A DNA stretch of 64,000 bases from Nitrospira japonica (GCF_900169565.1 NZ_LT828648.1:3012501-3076500); one strand, 5' to 3'. Counted from the first letter of the stretch, positions 23,306 through 33,152 are shown. A program made the numbers and translations. The notes: generated by a model from the sequence alone, not told the origin.

Positions 23306-25537
23306 TCATACTAAAAGCAATCCAGCCTTGCGAAGCGTCCTCCACGACGCGCTCGAAAGAAACGATTCGCCTCGCTTCCTCCCTCCGGGAAAACTTGCGA
23401 CGGCGTCCCGCAAGAGCGGATAGGTGTGCGCCTGCCCCTCGTATTCTTTCGGCGTAGCCAGGGCGATGAGGTGTTCGATCCACCGTGCCTCGGCCGAAGG
23501 GAGTGCCACCGTCACGGCAGCGTCCTTCCCGGGCAATGGTGCCTTCCTCACCCTGCCGACCGTGCCCTCTGTCGGAGATCCGCCTAACCATACGAGACGG
23601 CGTTCTATCGTGGGATCATCGGCCTCCAAACGGCTTCGAACCAGCCGTCGAACCCATGTCCGCGACACGGTGGGGTTGGGCACCTTCCGATCGAACCAGC
23701 CGCCTACGTCCATGGTGAGGCCGCGCCCCTCCAGAAAATTGAGCATCGACCGGCGCAGACCCTCCCGCACCCAATCCGGCGCGGTGCCCTTCGGATCCGT
23801 ATGGATCAGGTCGTTTTCGGCAAAACCCTGGAACCGAGGACCCACAATGCGGATGCCGTGCGAGTCGGGGTCCAGGCCGACGGGGCTGTGCGCCGTCGCG
23901 GTAAAGCGATGCCAGAATGCTGACTGCATCAGGCCCGCGGCGAACAATTGGCGCACACGCTCGAGGGCATCGACCGTCTCCTGCAACGTTTCCGACGGAA
24001 ACCCGTACATGAGGTAACCGTGCACCAGGATGCCGGCTCCGTTGAATGCGGAGCAGACGAGGACGGTCTGATCGACGGTGATGCCCTTCTTCATCATTTC
24101 CAGCAGGCGGTCGGACGCGGCCTCCAGCCCGGCCGTCACGGCGATGCAGCCGGAAGCGGCCAGCAGGCGGCAGAGGTCGGGGGAAAAGGCCGATTCGAAC
24201 CGGATATTTCCCCACCAAGTGATCGTCATGCGTCGTTCCAGCAACGCCAGGGCGAGCGATTTCAATCCGGCAGGCGGAGCCGCCTCGTCGACGAAATGAA
24301 ATTTGCGGCGGCCGGTCTCGTCGATCAGGCCGGTGATGCGTTCGATCATGCGGTCCGTCGGCGTCGTCTCATAGCGGCTGATGTAATCCAATCCGACGTC
24401 GCAGAATGTACATTGCTTCCAGTAACACCCATGCGCGACGGTGAGTTTGTTCCAGTGCCCTTCGCTCCAGAGCCGATGCATGGGGTTTGTGCTGTCGAGA
24501 ACGGTCACATAGCGATCGAGCGCAAGACCGTCATACGTGGGGCATCCCGCGTCGTTCGTGGAAAAATCGGCCTCCGTTTCCCCGGAACTATACCGGACAC
24601 GGCCCTGGTCCCGATGAAAGGTTCTGCACAGGGTGCCGCGGGGGCGCGTTCCCGTGAGATGCTCGACGAGCGAGAGTAGGGGACGCTCTCCGTCGTCCAG
24701 CGTGACGAAGTCTACATAGTCGAAGATTCGGGGGTCGCTGATCCGCCGCAGTTCGGTATTCACATAGCCTCCGCCGAGCGCGATGACGGCTTGCGGGTGC
24801 TGCCGCCTCACGGCTTGGGCGATACGGAAGGCGCCATAGACGTTCCCCGGGAAGGGCACGGAGAGTCCGACAAGGCCTGGCCTGATTCGGTCGAGATGCG
24901 CCGAGAGTGAGTCCAACATGAACCGGTCGGTCAGACTGGGCGTCTCCGCCAGGCCGGCCGCCAGCATGTCGAACGACGAGGCCGACCGCGTAAGATGCTC
25001 GCCATAGCGATTCAACGCAAAATGAGGAGAAACCACTGCCTGGACCAGGTCGGCCAAATCCTCAAGAAACCATGTCGCCCGCAGCTTGGCCCGGTTCTCT
25101 ACAAGCATCGAGCGTGGAAATCTTGCTCGCCCCTGAAATCGCGGCCCTCGAGGAAGGATATCCGGGCTGGCCAGTTCGGCTGCTATGCCGGGGACGCGTC
25201 CCTGCAGAAATCCGATCACCGGCTCGATCCATTTTACATAGGCCGGCGCAGCCTCAAGCATGGCACAGGCCTCGTCCGGCAACGGGCCTTTTTGACCGCG
25301 GACTTGCTCAAAGATTGCGCGGACTCCGTCACGGCTGAACAACCGCAGCACCATTTCGATGCCGAGATCCGCCTGATGACAAGAGATCCCGCGCGATCGA
25401 AGGAATCCGGTCAGGTAGGCGGTCGACGGATAGGGGGTGTTAAGCTGGGTCAACGGCGGAACGACCAGGAACACGGAGAATGGTGTCATGGAGCCGGACA
25501 TAACATAGTCTCGATCACCATTGCCATCCGACGGCAC
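23306..25537 (-). CDS. B12-binding-domain radical SAM protein
   Basis: This protein of up to 743 residues begins with a cobalamin-binding-type region (FLVVPPLTQLNTPYPSTAYL, later GLVGLSVPFPGN and LGGGYVN), followed by a radical SAM core with GCYWKQCTFC (C-x5-C-x2-C as written here) around residue 370-380 and FVDEAAPP. The C-terminal third is unassigned. Such enzymes methylate or rearrange unreactive carbons, often in lipid or natural-product pathways; this one stands alone, so its substrate is unknown. The spacing of the Cys residues differs from the classical C-x3-C-x2-C. Start uncertain: ATG codons at 25501 and 25489 are also possible. Confidence 0.85.
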   Translation of the reverse strand: MPSDGNGDRDYVMSGSMTPFSVFLVVPPLTQLNTPYPSTAYLTGFLRSRGISCHQADLGIEMVLRLFSRDGVRAIFEQVRGQKGPLPDEACAMLEAAPAYVKWIEPVIGFLQGRVPGIAAELASPDILPRGPRFQGRARFPRSMLVENRAKLRATWFLEDLADLVQAVVSPHFALNRYGEHLTRSASSFDMLAAGLAETPSLTDRFMLDSLSAHLDRIRPGLVGLSVPFPGNVYGAFRIAQAVRRQHPQAVIALGGGYVNTELRRISDPRIFDYVDFVTLDDGERPLLSLVEHLTGTRPRGTLCRTFHRDQGRVRYSSGETEADFSTNDAGCPTYDGLALDRYVTVLDSTNPMHRLWSEGHWNKLTVAHGCYWKQCTFCDVGLDYISRYETTPTDRMIERITGLIDETGRRKFHFVDEAAPPAGLKSLALALLERRMTITWWGNIRFESAFSPDLCRLLAASGCIAVTAGLEAASDRLLEMMKKGITVDQTVLVCSAFNGAGILVHGYLMYGFPSETLQETVDALERVRQLFAAGLMQSAFWHRFTATAHSPVGLDPDSHGIRIVGPRFQGFAENDLIHTDPKGTAPDWVREGLRRSMLNFLEGRGLTMDVGGWFDRKVPNPTVSRTWVRRLVRSRLEADDPTIERRLVWLGGSPTEGTVGRVRKAPLPGKDAAVTVALPSAEARWIEHLIALATPKEYEGQAHTYPLLRDAVASFPGGRKRGESFLSSASWRTLRKAGLLLV

Positions 25538-25616
25538 GGGACGGAATCCGATCGTCCGTTGCCTATCATACCCATAGCTGATCGATACTGGACAGTGTCA
25601 GGAAGGGTCCGTTAGG

Positions 25617-25642
25617 GTGACTTCCCATGGATGGGAAGTCAC
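25617..25642. promoter_or_regulatory. Perfect palindrome before the DsbA-like gene
   Basis: GTGACTTCCCA and TGGGAAGTCAC form an 11-base perfect dyad with a TGGA loop, 10 bases before ATG 25653. It could be an operator or an RNA hairpin limiting translation. Confidence 0.5.
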
Positions 25643-25652
25643 AGACACAGGC

Positions 25653-26228
25653 ATGACACACCTCAGGTCCTTCGTTCTCTACAGCGATTTCAATTGTCCG
25701 TTCTGTTACGCCCTGCACGAGCGGCTCCATCGCATGAAGCTCCTTGAATCGGTTGACTGGCGCGGGGTTCAACATGCTCCCTACCTGCCACGTCCCATGC
25801 GGCAATGGGATGGAACCATGAAAGCCGAGTTACAGTATGAAGTGCCGGCGGTGAGGCGGCTGGATCCCGACTTATTGATTGAGCTGCCGAAAGGCAAGCC
25901 CAATACCGCACGAGCCATTGATTGGGCCGCACGGCTCTTGTCCTCGGACATTCACGGAGGGATGGAGTTCGTCCGCCTTGTCTATGCCGCTTTCTGGAGG
26001 GATGGGCTGGACATATCGGATGAGGCTGTCTTGGATCAATTGGCGGCACAGCATACTGACACGGGGATTCCAGGACGTGCGGAAGAACGATCCGGGTCCA
26101 TCGCGCGCGAATGGGAAGAGGGTTGGCATGGAACGGGGCAATCTAGTGTCCCAATTCTCGTATCGCCCGACGATCGATTGCTCGTCGGCTGCGTACCATC
26201 AGAACAGATCGTGAGGTTCTTTGGGTAG
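25653..26228 (+). CDS. DsbA-family thioredoxin-fold protein (FrnE-like)
   Basis: This 191-residue protein has CPFC at residues 15-18 in SDFNCPFCYALHE, a helical insert (residues about 60-130) and a C-terminal SVPILVSPDDRLLVG-x-V stretch, matching the DsbA/FrnE oxidoreductase fold. There is no signal peptide, so it probably acts in the cytosol. ATG 25653 is chosen because the longer frame from GTG 25617 would use the palindrome as coding sequence. It overlaps the next gene, suggesting one transcript. Confidence 0.85.
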   Translation: MTHLRSFVLYSDFNCPFCYALHERLHRMKLLESVDWRGVQHAPYLPRPMRQWDGTMKAELQYEVPAVRRLDPDLLIELPKGKPNTARAIDWAARLLSSDIHGGMEFVRLVYAAFWRDGLDISDEAVLDQLAAQHTDTGIPGRAEERSGSIAREWEEGWHGTGQSSVPILVSPDDRLLVGCVPSEQIVRFFG

Positions 26229-26715
26229 AGGCGCGTCAGATTCGCAGCGTGAAAAACGTGAAAAAATGGTTGCGGCCGCCGAGGCCCTCGCCACCTTGCT
26301 CGATTCGTCCGTGAAGATTCCCGGCACTCCGTGGTATCTCGGCCTGGATCCGATCATCGGACTGATTCCCGGCATCGGCGATCTGCTCGCCAATCTGATC
26401 GGCCTCACAATTGTGGGGCTCGCGGCGCGGCTTCACGTGCCGCGCATCGTCCTGGCCAGGATGGGGCTTAATCTGTTGATCAACGGGGCCGTGGGCTCGA
26501 TTCCGGTAGCGGGAGATCTTTTCTCGGTCTGGTTCCGCAGCCATGCCAGAAATGCCCGCTTGTTGAGGGCCGCGGCGACCAGCCCATCACGGCCCACCGG
26601 AGGCGACTGGCTTTATGTGGGCTCCATCATCGGAATCATGTTCATATTGTTGGCCCTTGCCATCGCCTTGGTGGTGTGGTCTCTCGTGATGATCTGGCAT
26701 GCCGTTGCGGGATAG
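26221..26715 (+). CDS. DUF4112 membrane protein
   Basis: This 164-residue protein has LLDSSVKIPGTPWYLGLDPIIGLIPGIGDLL, a characteristic DUF4112 opening, followed by a hydrophobic segment, IPVAGDLFSVWFRSHARN and a C-terminal membrane helix (IGIMFILLALAIALVVWSLV). The family has no known function. The frame from TTG 26221 has GAGG upstream and overlaps the previous gene by 8 bases; ATG 26266 is an alternative. Confidence 0.85.
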   Translation: MGRGASDSQREKREKMVAAAEALATLLDSSVKIPGTPWYLGLDPIIGLIPGIGDLLANLIGLTIVGLAARLHVPRIVLARMGLNLLINGAVGSIPVAGDLFSVWFRSHARNARLLRAAATSPSRPTGGDWLYVGSIIGIMFILLALAIALVVWSLVMIWHAVAG

Positions 26716-26794
26716 TGGCGGGACGGAACGAGAACGATCTCTTGACGGGTCGTCCCTATGTCGATGGTTCGATCGTAACCCGGCAAGTGCTCCG

Positions 26795-27214
26795 TCAAGA
26801 GGCGACGAACTTGAGCGCGACCCCGTTGATGCAGTAGCGCAAGCCGGTTGGCTTGGGGCCGTCTTTGAAGACGTGGCCCTGATGGCCCTCGCAACGCGCA
26901 CAATGGATTTCGGTGCGGGGGAAGACCAACTTAAAATCGGTCGTGGTCTCGATCACTTTCGGGTCGATCGGTTGCCAGAAACTCGGCCAGCCGGTGCCGC
27001 TGTCGAATTTATGATCGGAAGAGAACAACGGCAGTTGGCAACCGGCGCAATAGTAAATGCCGGCCTCATGGTTTTCATGCAACGGATTGACGAAGGGCCG
27101 TTCGGTATCTTCATGCCGAAGCACCCGATAGGCGTCTCCCGGTAACAGCTTTTTCCATTCCTCATCCGTTTTGACGACTTTAACGATCGGTCCTATCTCG
27201 ATCTTCTGGGGCAT
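26795..27214 (-). CDS. msrB: Peptide-methionine (R)-S-oxide reductase MsrB
   Basis: This 139-residue enzyme reduces methionine-R-sulphoxide in proteins. It shows the zinc-binding pairs CAGC (YYCAGCQLPL) and CARC (HCARCEGHQGHVF), the signature SGTGWPSFW and the catalytic segment LRYCINGVALKF. Length is normal for a single-domain MsrB. It follows lon on the same strand with a 98-base gap and converges with DUF4112. Confidence 0.96.
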   Translation of the reverse strand: MPQKIEIGPIVKVVKTDEEWKKLLPGDAYRVLRHEDTERPFVNPLHENHEAGIYYCAGCQLPLFSSDHKFDSGTGWPSFWQPIDPKVIETTTDFKLVFPRTEIHCARCEGHQGHVFKDGPKPTGLRYCINGVALKFVAS

Positions 27215-27312
27215 GGCGCGCTCCTTTGCTGACAGGTGTACTCCTCGATGTCGCCCGCACGATACGATCCTTGCACAGCCTCAGGCCCGGAACAAGGGGC
27301 GAGCCGGTTGAC

Positions 27313-29715
27313 TCACTCCCTTGCCCTTGCAGAGGACGGAAGGGATTGGTCTGTCAGGCCATCCGCCTGGGAGGTCGATTCACGGTCGAACGCAGCCGGC
27401 AGCACTTCTTCAATCCGCTCGACCGGAATGACCGTCAGATCGTCCCGAACTTCTTGGGGAACCTCTTTCAGATCCTTCTCATTGGCCTTCGGAAGAATGA
27501 TTCTCTTGATGCCGGCTCGATGCGCCGCCAACACCTTTTCCTTGATGCCTCCGACCGGCAACACCAATCCACTGAGACTGATTTCCCCGGTCATGGCCGT
27601 GTCGCTCCGCACCGGTTTGCCTACGTAGGATGAGGCCAGCGCGGTCGCCATCGTAATACCGGCCGAGGGACCGTCCTTCGGAATGGCTCCTGAAGGCACG
27701 TGTACGTGCACGCCGTTTCGCTTAAATCGGGAGATGTCGAGCCCCATCCCTTCTGCGTGCGACCAGAGGTAGCTGCGGGCGGCGCGAGCCGATTCCTGCA
27801 TGACGTCCCCCAACTGGCCGGTCAAGGTCAATTCATGGCTGCCAGGCAACAGCGTCGTTTCGATGTAGAGCACGTCGCCGCCCGTCGGCGTCCAGGCCAG
27901 ACCCGTCGCCACCCCGATGGGAATATTCTTCCGGGCTTCCTCCGGCATGAACCGTTCCGACCCCAGCCACTCTGGCAGTACGGATGCTTCCACCGTGACC
28001 GGTTCACGCTGCACATCGGCCGGCAGATCGGCGAACGTCAGCGCGACTTTTCGGGTGAGCCGTCCGAGCATCTGTTCCAATTGACGCACTCCGGCTTCTC
28101 TCGTATAGCGCGCGATGACATGATCCAGCACGTCATCCGGCAACTTGACCTGCTCCGGATCGAGCCCGGCTTCCTTGAGCCGCCGTGGCCACAGATAGCG
28201 GCGGGCGATTTCTGCCTTCTCGCGTTCGCTGTAGCCCTGGACTCTGATGATCTCCATGCGATCGAGCAACGGCTGGCTGATGGTATCCAGCGTATTTGCC
28301 GTCGTGATGAAGAACACCTGGGACAGATCGAACGGCAAGTCCAGATAGTGATCGCGAAACGTATGATTCTGAGCCGGATCAAGAATCTCCAACAGAGCCG
28401 CAGCCGGATCGCCCCGGAAATCGCGCCCCATTTTGTCGACCTCGTCGAGCATCAGCACCGGATTCTTGACGCCGGCACGACGCATCGCCTGAATGATCCG
28501 CCCGGGCAGCGCGCCCACGTAGGTCCGGCGATGGCCGCGCAGCTCCGCTTCATCGTGAATACCGCCCAAACTGAACCGTTCGAAAGTGCGCCCCATGGCG
28601 CGCGCGATCGATTGGCCCAAGCTCGTCTTACCGACACCCGGAGGTCCCACCAGACACAGAATGGGAGCTTTGGCGGTCGGATTGAGTTTCAATACCGCCA
28701 GATGCTCGACGATCCGCTCCTTGACCTCCTTGATACCGTAATGGTCTTCTTCCAGAACCTGCCGGACCTTTGCAAGGTCGAGGCGCTCTTCTGAAACTTT
28801 GCTCCATGGCAGTTCCAGTACGAGTTCCAGATACGTTCGGAGCACCTGATGATCCGGAGACGAGGAGGGCACCTTGGCCAGACGGGCCAGTTCGCGATCG
28901 ACTTCCTTTCGGACGTGTTCGGGAAGCTCCGCCTCCTGGATCCGCTTCTTGAGCTCGCCCAATTCACTCTCGTCCCCTTCGCCCTCGCCAAGTTCCTGTT
29001 GGATGGCCTTCAGCTGCTCCCGAAGAATGTACTCGCGCTGACTCTTGCCGATCTTGGCCTGTGCATCGCTCGCAATCTTGTCCCGCAATTGCAGGATTTG
29101 GATTTCCTTCGAAAGGGCGGCATAGAGTGAGCGGAGCAGTTCGATCGTCGAAGAACTTTCCAACAAGTTCTGCTCTTCCTTGACGGTCAGATTCAGCAGC
29201 GAAGCGACGCGATAGGCCAGCGTCGCCGGATTTTCCTCCTTGCGGAAGGCCGCCGCGGCTTCTTCGATTCCCGGAGCTTGAATCACCCGCGGCAGATCCG
29301 TGAGCAATTCCTGAACGGCGCGCTGAAGGGCCTGCACCTCACGATCCTGATCGGTCGTCAGTTCCAGGCGGCGTACCTGGACGCGCAGGAAGGGAACGGT
29401 CTGGTCGACCTTGAGCAAGGCCACCCGTTCGATGCCCTGGACGAGAGCGTGAATGGTCCCGTCCTCGGCAGTGGCGACCTGTTTTACAATGGCTTTGGTC
29501 CCGATGGTATAGAGATCTTCAAATCCGGGGTTCTCGGTCGATGGATCGCGTTGGGCGACCACAAGGATCATCTTCTCTTCAGTCTTCAGCGAGGCATTGA
29601 CCGCTGCGACGGACCGCTCGCGCCCCACAGTCACCGGCATGAGGATTCCAGGGAATAAGACAGTCCGCTTGATCGGGAGAACGGGCAACGTCAGGGTCAA
29701 GGTCGTATTCGTCAT
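27313..29715 (-). CDS. lon: ATP-dependent protease Lon (LonA)
   Basis: This 800-residue protease has the N-terminal substrate-binding LAN domain (about 10-200), AAA+ ATPase with Walker A GPPGVGKTS (about 355) and Walker B LMLDEVDKMG, and a C-terminal Ser-Lys protease with PKDGPSAGITM (catalytic Ser) and ILPKANEKDL (catalytic Lys). All motifs are intact and the length is normal. It degrades misfolded and regulatory proteins in the cytosol. No clear heat-shock promoter is seen upstream. Its downstream neighbour is msrB, another protein-quality gene. Confidence 0.98.
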   Translation of the reverse strand: MTNTTLTLTLPVLPIKRTVLFPGILMPVTVGRERSVAAVNASLKTEEKMILVVAQRDPSTENPGFEDLYTIGTKAIVKQVATAEDGTIHALVQGIERVALLKVDQTVPFLRVQVRRLELTTDQDREVQALQRAVQELLTDLPRVIQAPGIEEAAAAFRKEENPATLAYRVASLLNLTVKEEQNLLESSSTIELLRSLYAALSKEIQILQLRDKIASDAQAKIGKSQREYILREQLKAIQQELGEGEGDESELGELKKRIQEAELPEHVRKEVDRELARLAKVPSSSPDHQVLRTYLELVLELPWSKVSEERLDLAKVRQVLEEDHYGIKEVKERIVEHLAVLKLNPTAKAPILCLVGPPGVGKTSLGQSIARAMGRTFERFSLGGIHDEAELRGHRRTYVGALPGRIIQAMRRAGVKNPVLMLDEVDKMGRDFRGDPAAALLEILDPAQNHTFRDHYLDLPFDLSQVFFITTANTLDTISQPLLDRMEIIRVQGYSEREKAEIARRYLWPRRLKEAGLDPEQVKLPDDVLDHVIARYTREAGVRQLEQMLGRLTRKVALTFADLPADVQREPVTVEASVLPEWLGSERFMPEEARKNIPIGVATGLAWTPTGGDVLYIETTLLPGSHELTLTGQLGDVMQESARAARSYLWSHAEGMGLDISRFKRNGVHVHVPSGAIPKDGPSAGITMATALASSYVGKPVRSDTAMTGEISLSGLVLPVGGIKEKVLAAHRAGIKRIILPKANEKDLKEVPQEVRDDLTVIPVERIEEVLPAAFDRESTSQADGLTDQSLPSSARARE

Positions 29716-29832
29716 GGCAATGCCCTCCGCTTACAGGTGAGCACACGGGTCACATGGCTGGAGATAGGTCCTGAGAAATGAAAGTCAACAAGCGGGGAGG
29801 AACGAAGCGTGATGGATGATCATTAAGTGGGT

Positions 29833-31884
29833 CTAACGATCGATGAACAGGCCGCCGTCATGCGGGTAGACCACTACCTTGCCGTTGACCGGTCGCTGAT
29901 CCGGAGCAAGAACCGTATCGGGCGGCAGCCGATACATGTCGATGCCACCCAAATCGAAAAACGCGCTCACGCTCTTTTCGTTGGCTCGCCCGAATCCGCC
30001 TTTGACGCCGTATTGATCGTCGCCGCCTTCGTCGATGAAGAGACCCCAGCCGGAATGGTCCGCGCTGCCGAGTCCGGTCGACCGATCGAACAGGTATTGG
30101 TCTCGTCCTTTGTCGCTGTCGATCATCAGACTCACGGCATGATCCCAGGCTACGCCTCCATTGTAGAACGGTCCGCTCGATCCGTAGTGGTCATCGCCCC
30201 GCCGATCGTTGAAAAACCCCACTCCGTAGTGCGCGGATGAGCCTTGTCCATATCGTGCGGCATGATATTGGTCATTGCCATCGAGGTCCAACAGAACGCC
30301 GGCGCCGAAGAAATATCCGTGGCCCTGTGAAAAATTGTCGCTTTCATAGTGGTCCGATCCCGCGACATCGACCAGAAGGCCCCAACCTCCCGCCGAACTG
30401 TAGGCTTGTCGCTCCGCTCGCCGGCTCAATACCCTGCCGCCTGATCCGGTACCCAGCCCGAAACAATCGTATTGAAACATCGGATCGCCTGGTTTGCCGT
30501 TGGGCGCGTCTTCGGCGTTGTACGCGCTCGGGTATTTCCCTCCGCATTGATAACGGTCGTCGCCCTGAACGTCGATCACCGCGCCGATGCCGGATGGTCC
30601 TCCGAACCCAATCGCGAACCCATGGCTCGTGTAGCGGTCATTTCCCGCCATGTCGAGCAACAGCCCCAATCCGTGAAGCGCCGCTCCCTGTGTCATCCTG
30701 GATCCGACGTACTCGTCGTTGCCTTTGGCATCGAACAGAATGCCAATTCCTCCGAAGCCGGTTCCTCCGGAACCCTGCGCGAGGTGGTAGACATCATCGC
30801 CGGCCAGATCGATCAACAATCCCACTCCAAGCCGTCCGGCGGCCAACCCGAATGCACGGCTCTCATATCGATCGTTTCCCGCAGCATCGATCACGACGGC
30901 ATTGCCGTGGTCCCGATCCGTCGATGCGGCGATCATGCCGCCGTAGAGATCGTCGCCGCCGAGATCGATGACCAGGCCGAACCTCGAGTCCAGTTCGTAG
31001 GTATTGGCCCCGGAGCCTCCGACCACAATGAGACCGTACGAACTGTCCTCGACATAGAGCACGTCGCCCGTGACGCCGGACGGGACCTTCTCGGAAGGCA
31101 ACGGCTTCGACATGGTTCCGGCGAGGTGATGGAGCCACCGCTCATTTGCCAGACGCGCGAGCACTTGAGCCGCGGCGATGAGATTGGCATGATCGACTCG
31201 TTCCTCTATCAATTCAGAAAAGCGCGCGTCTTCTTTCAGAGGGGATAGGGTCTGTTCGGTCAGATTGGATATTTGGGGGGAAAACCGTTCGACCACACGC
31301 GCCGCATGAGCGAAGAGAAATCCGCGTTCATCCTCGGACAAACCGCTCAAGGCTTTGTCACGATGCTGGGAGGCCTCGGCCAAGCTATCCACCATGAACC
31401 TCATCACGGCCTCGGTCCGAGGACCGGTCGGCAAGGGGATCGCCTTGTGGAACGTCGACGTCCGGTCCATACCGGCCTCAAGGACGTCGAGTACACCCGG
31501 AAGGTTGACGGCGCCGCCTTCGGACAGTTCCGCCGCCAGCAGCCCATGACCTTCCAGATCGGCGAGCCCGTCCCATGGCCGGTTCAGCGCATCGAGAATC
31601 ACGCGGCGTTTAAACCGCGCCGGCACCGTCTCTCCGGATACAGCCGCCCCCGCACTGTCCCGCTCAACCTGCTCCGGCAATCCTTGGACATCGGGTCGGA
31701 CGGCCGGCATGAGGCGCTCGATCACCGAATCCCGAGACGGACTTCGGGGCTTCGCCGACGATGCGGGGGAAAGAAAGGAAGTCATGCCCTGGATCAGACC
31801 GCAGCCGGACAGTACCGGCATCAGACACAGAACCAGGGAGGTCAGGATCTGTTTGCTCCGACGAGGAGCGGCACTCTTACCCAT
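29833..31884 (-). CDS. Lipoprotein with tandem G-x-D-x-Y repeats
   Basis: About 683 residues from ATG 31884 (ATG 31905 also possible). The signal peptide ends in the lipobox MPVLSGCGL. The N-terminal 270 residues are helical. From about residue 300 to the end run roughly ten repeats of 30-45 residues with core (L/I)-(I/L/F)-D-x-x-G-x-D-x-Y, for example VIDLGGDDLYGG, LLIDLAGDDVYHL, LLLDMAGNDRYTS and LFIDEGGDDQYGV. The regular Asp/Gly/Tyr pattern suggests a right-handed beta-helix with possible metal sites on the outer or inner membrane face. I do not recognise a family. Its start overlaps the end of the THUMP methyltransferase. Confidence 0.8.
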   Translation of the reverse strand: MGKSAAPRRSKQILTSLVLCLMPVLSGCGLIQGMTSFLSPASSAKPRSPSRDSVIERLMPAVRPDVQGLPEQVERDSAGAAVSGETVPARFKRRVILDALNRPWDGLADLEGHGLLAAELSEGGAVNLPGVLDVLEAGMDRTSTFHKAIPLPTGPRTEAVMRFMVDSLAEASQHRDKALSGLSEDERGFLFAHAARVVERFSPQISNLTEQTLSPLKEDARFSELIEERVDHANLIAAAQVLARLANERWLHHLAGTMSKPLPSEKVPSGVTGDVLYVEDSSYGLIVVGGSGANTYELDSRFGLVIDLGGDDLYGGMIAASTDRDHGNAVVIDAAGNDRYESRAFGLAAGRLGVGLLIDLAGDDVYHLAQGSGGTGFGGIGILFDAKGNDEYVGSRMTQGAALHGLGLLLDMAGNDRYTSHGFAIGFGGPSGIGAVIDVQGDDRYQCGGKYPSAYNAEDAPNGKPGDPMFQYDCFGLGTGSGGRVLSRRAERQAYSSAGGWGLLVDVAGSDHYESDNFSQGHGYFFGAGVLLDLDGNDQYHAARYGQGSSAHYGVGFFNDRRGDDHYGSSGPFYNGGVAWDHAVSLMIDSDKGRDQYLFDRSTGLGSADHSGWGLFIDEGGDDQYGVKGGFGRANEKSVSAFFDLGGIDMYRLPPDTVLAPDQRPVNGKVVVYPHDGGLFIDR

Positions 31885-33061
31885 GAAGATTGGCTGATCG
31901 TGCATGCTTTCTCATTGAGCCTTCGACGATCTTGAATTCGTACAACCGGCACTCGAGCGGTCCATTATATAGAGGGATGCGCCGGGAAGGGAGCAGCCCG
32001 ATCGACTCTTTCAACTTCGGATCACCGGTAAAGATATGAACTTGCCACCCTGCCCATTGCTGCTTGAGCCGGTTTCCGATCCCGGCATACAAGATCGCCG
32101 ATTGCTCGGAATGACCGAGCCGGACCCCGTACGGAGGATTGGCGACCATGACTCCACGGGGGGCCGGAGGGTCGAGCTTCAAGAAGTCCTCTTGTTTCAC
32201 TTTGACATCGATGTCCTGGATCATCCGGGCGGCGTGAAAAAGGCGTTTCGCAATCTGAATGGCCTGTTCATCCCTGTCGGAGGCATAAATGGGTTGAGGC
32301 GAGGCTGCCAGCTGCCGAGCTTCTGCCGCCGCACGAATCGCGTTCCATCGATCAGGAGTGTGAAGCCGAAGCCGTTCGAACGCGAACACGCGCCGCAGGC
32401 CGGGGGCAATTCGTCTCGCGATGAGTGCGGCCTCCAGGGGGATCGTCCCGCCTCCGCACATGGGATCCACGAACGGCTGATCCGGCGTCCAACCGCTCAG
32501 CAGGACCATGCCTGCCGCCAGGTTCTCCCGTATGGGCGCCTCAATTTGCGCAAATCGATAACCTCGTTTGAACAAGGGTTCTCCTGAAGTATCGAGGTAG
32601 AACGTGACGGACTCCGCATCGAGAAACGCGTCAATTCTGACGTCGGGTTGCTGCGTATCGACGCTCGGCCTGCGTCGACATGCGGCCATGAACTTGTCGC
32701 ACAGGGCGTCCTTGATGCGGAGCGTGACAAAGTTCAGGCTGGCGAGCGGACAATGGCGGGCGCTGACCTTTACCCGGATCGTGCGGCCCGGATCGAACCA
32801 AGCCGGCCAATCCAGCGCATAGGCTGCGCGATAGACATCGGCTTCGGTTCGATAGCGCGCATGTCCTAGTTCCAACAGCACGCGGTTGGCGACACGGCTT
32901 TCCAGATTTACGTGATACAGTGCGTTCCAATGGCCTGTGAACGAAACTCCGCCTTGAGTCACTTCCGCCGACGCGATCCCGAGTGCATCAAGTTCACGCT
33001 GCAAGATTGTTTCGAGACCCCGGGGGCAAGGTGCAAAGAAGCGCTGTTTTATGTTATCCAT
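31877..33061 (-). CDS. THUMP-domain RNA methyltransferase (RlmL/UPF0020-like)
   Basis: This 394-residue protein opens with a ferredoxin-like/THUMP RNA-binding part (FFAPCPRGLETILQREL, about 5-160), followed by a Rossmann methyltransferase: FVDPMCGGGTIPLEAAL (SAM motif I, about 195) and VANPPYGVRLG (NPPY motif, about 305). This fits enzymes that methylate a guanosine N2 of 23S rRNA (RlmL-type). ATG 33061 gives the natural start; a frame from 33079 also exists. It overlaps the following lipoprotein gene by 8 bases. Confidence 0.9.
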   Translation of the reverse strand: MDNIKQRFFAPCPRGLETILQRELDALGIASAEVTQGGVSFTGHWNALYHVNLESRVANRVLLELGHARYRTEADVYRAAYALDWPAWFDPGRTIRVKVSARHCPLASLNFVTLRIKDALCDKFMAACRRRPSVDTQQPDVRIDAFLDAESVTFYLDTSGEPLFKRGYRFAQIEAPIRENLAAGMVLLSGWTPDQPFVDPMCGGGTIPLEAALIARRIAPGLRRVFAFERLRLHTPDRWNAIRAAAEARQLAASPQPIYASDRDEQAIQIAKRLFHAARMIQDIDVKVKQEDFLKLDPPAPRGVMVANPPYGVRLGHSEQSAILYAGIGNRLKQQWAGWQVHIFTGDPKLKESIGLLPSRRIPLYNGPLECRLYEFKIVEGSMRKHARSANLHG

Positions 33062-33152
33062 CGGTTTCATCCACACCACGGGTCAGGCCTTGCCGGAACA
33101 TACCGGCGGCCGCCGGCGACCACGCGCCTTTGCTTCAACCGGGATCGATGTC

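Noticed and set aside
27700..28794. Plus-strand frame of 364 residues
   Set aside because: Antisense of lon, which has all catalytic motifs.
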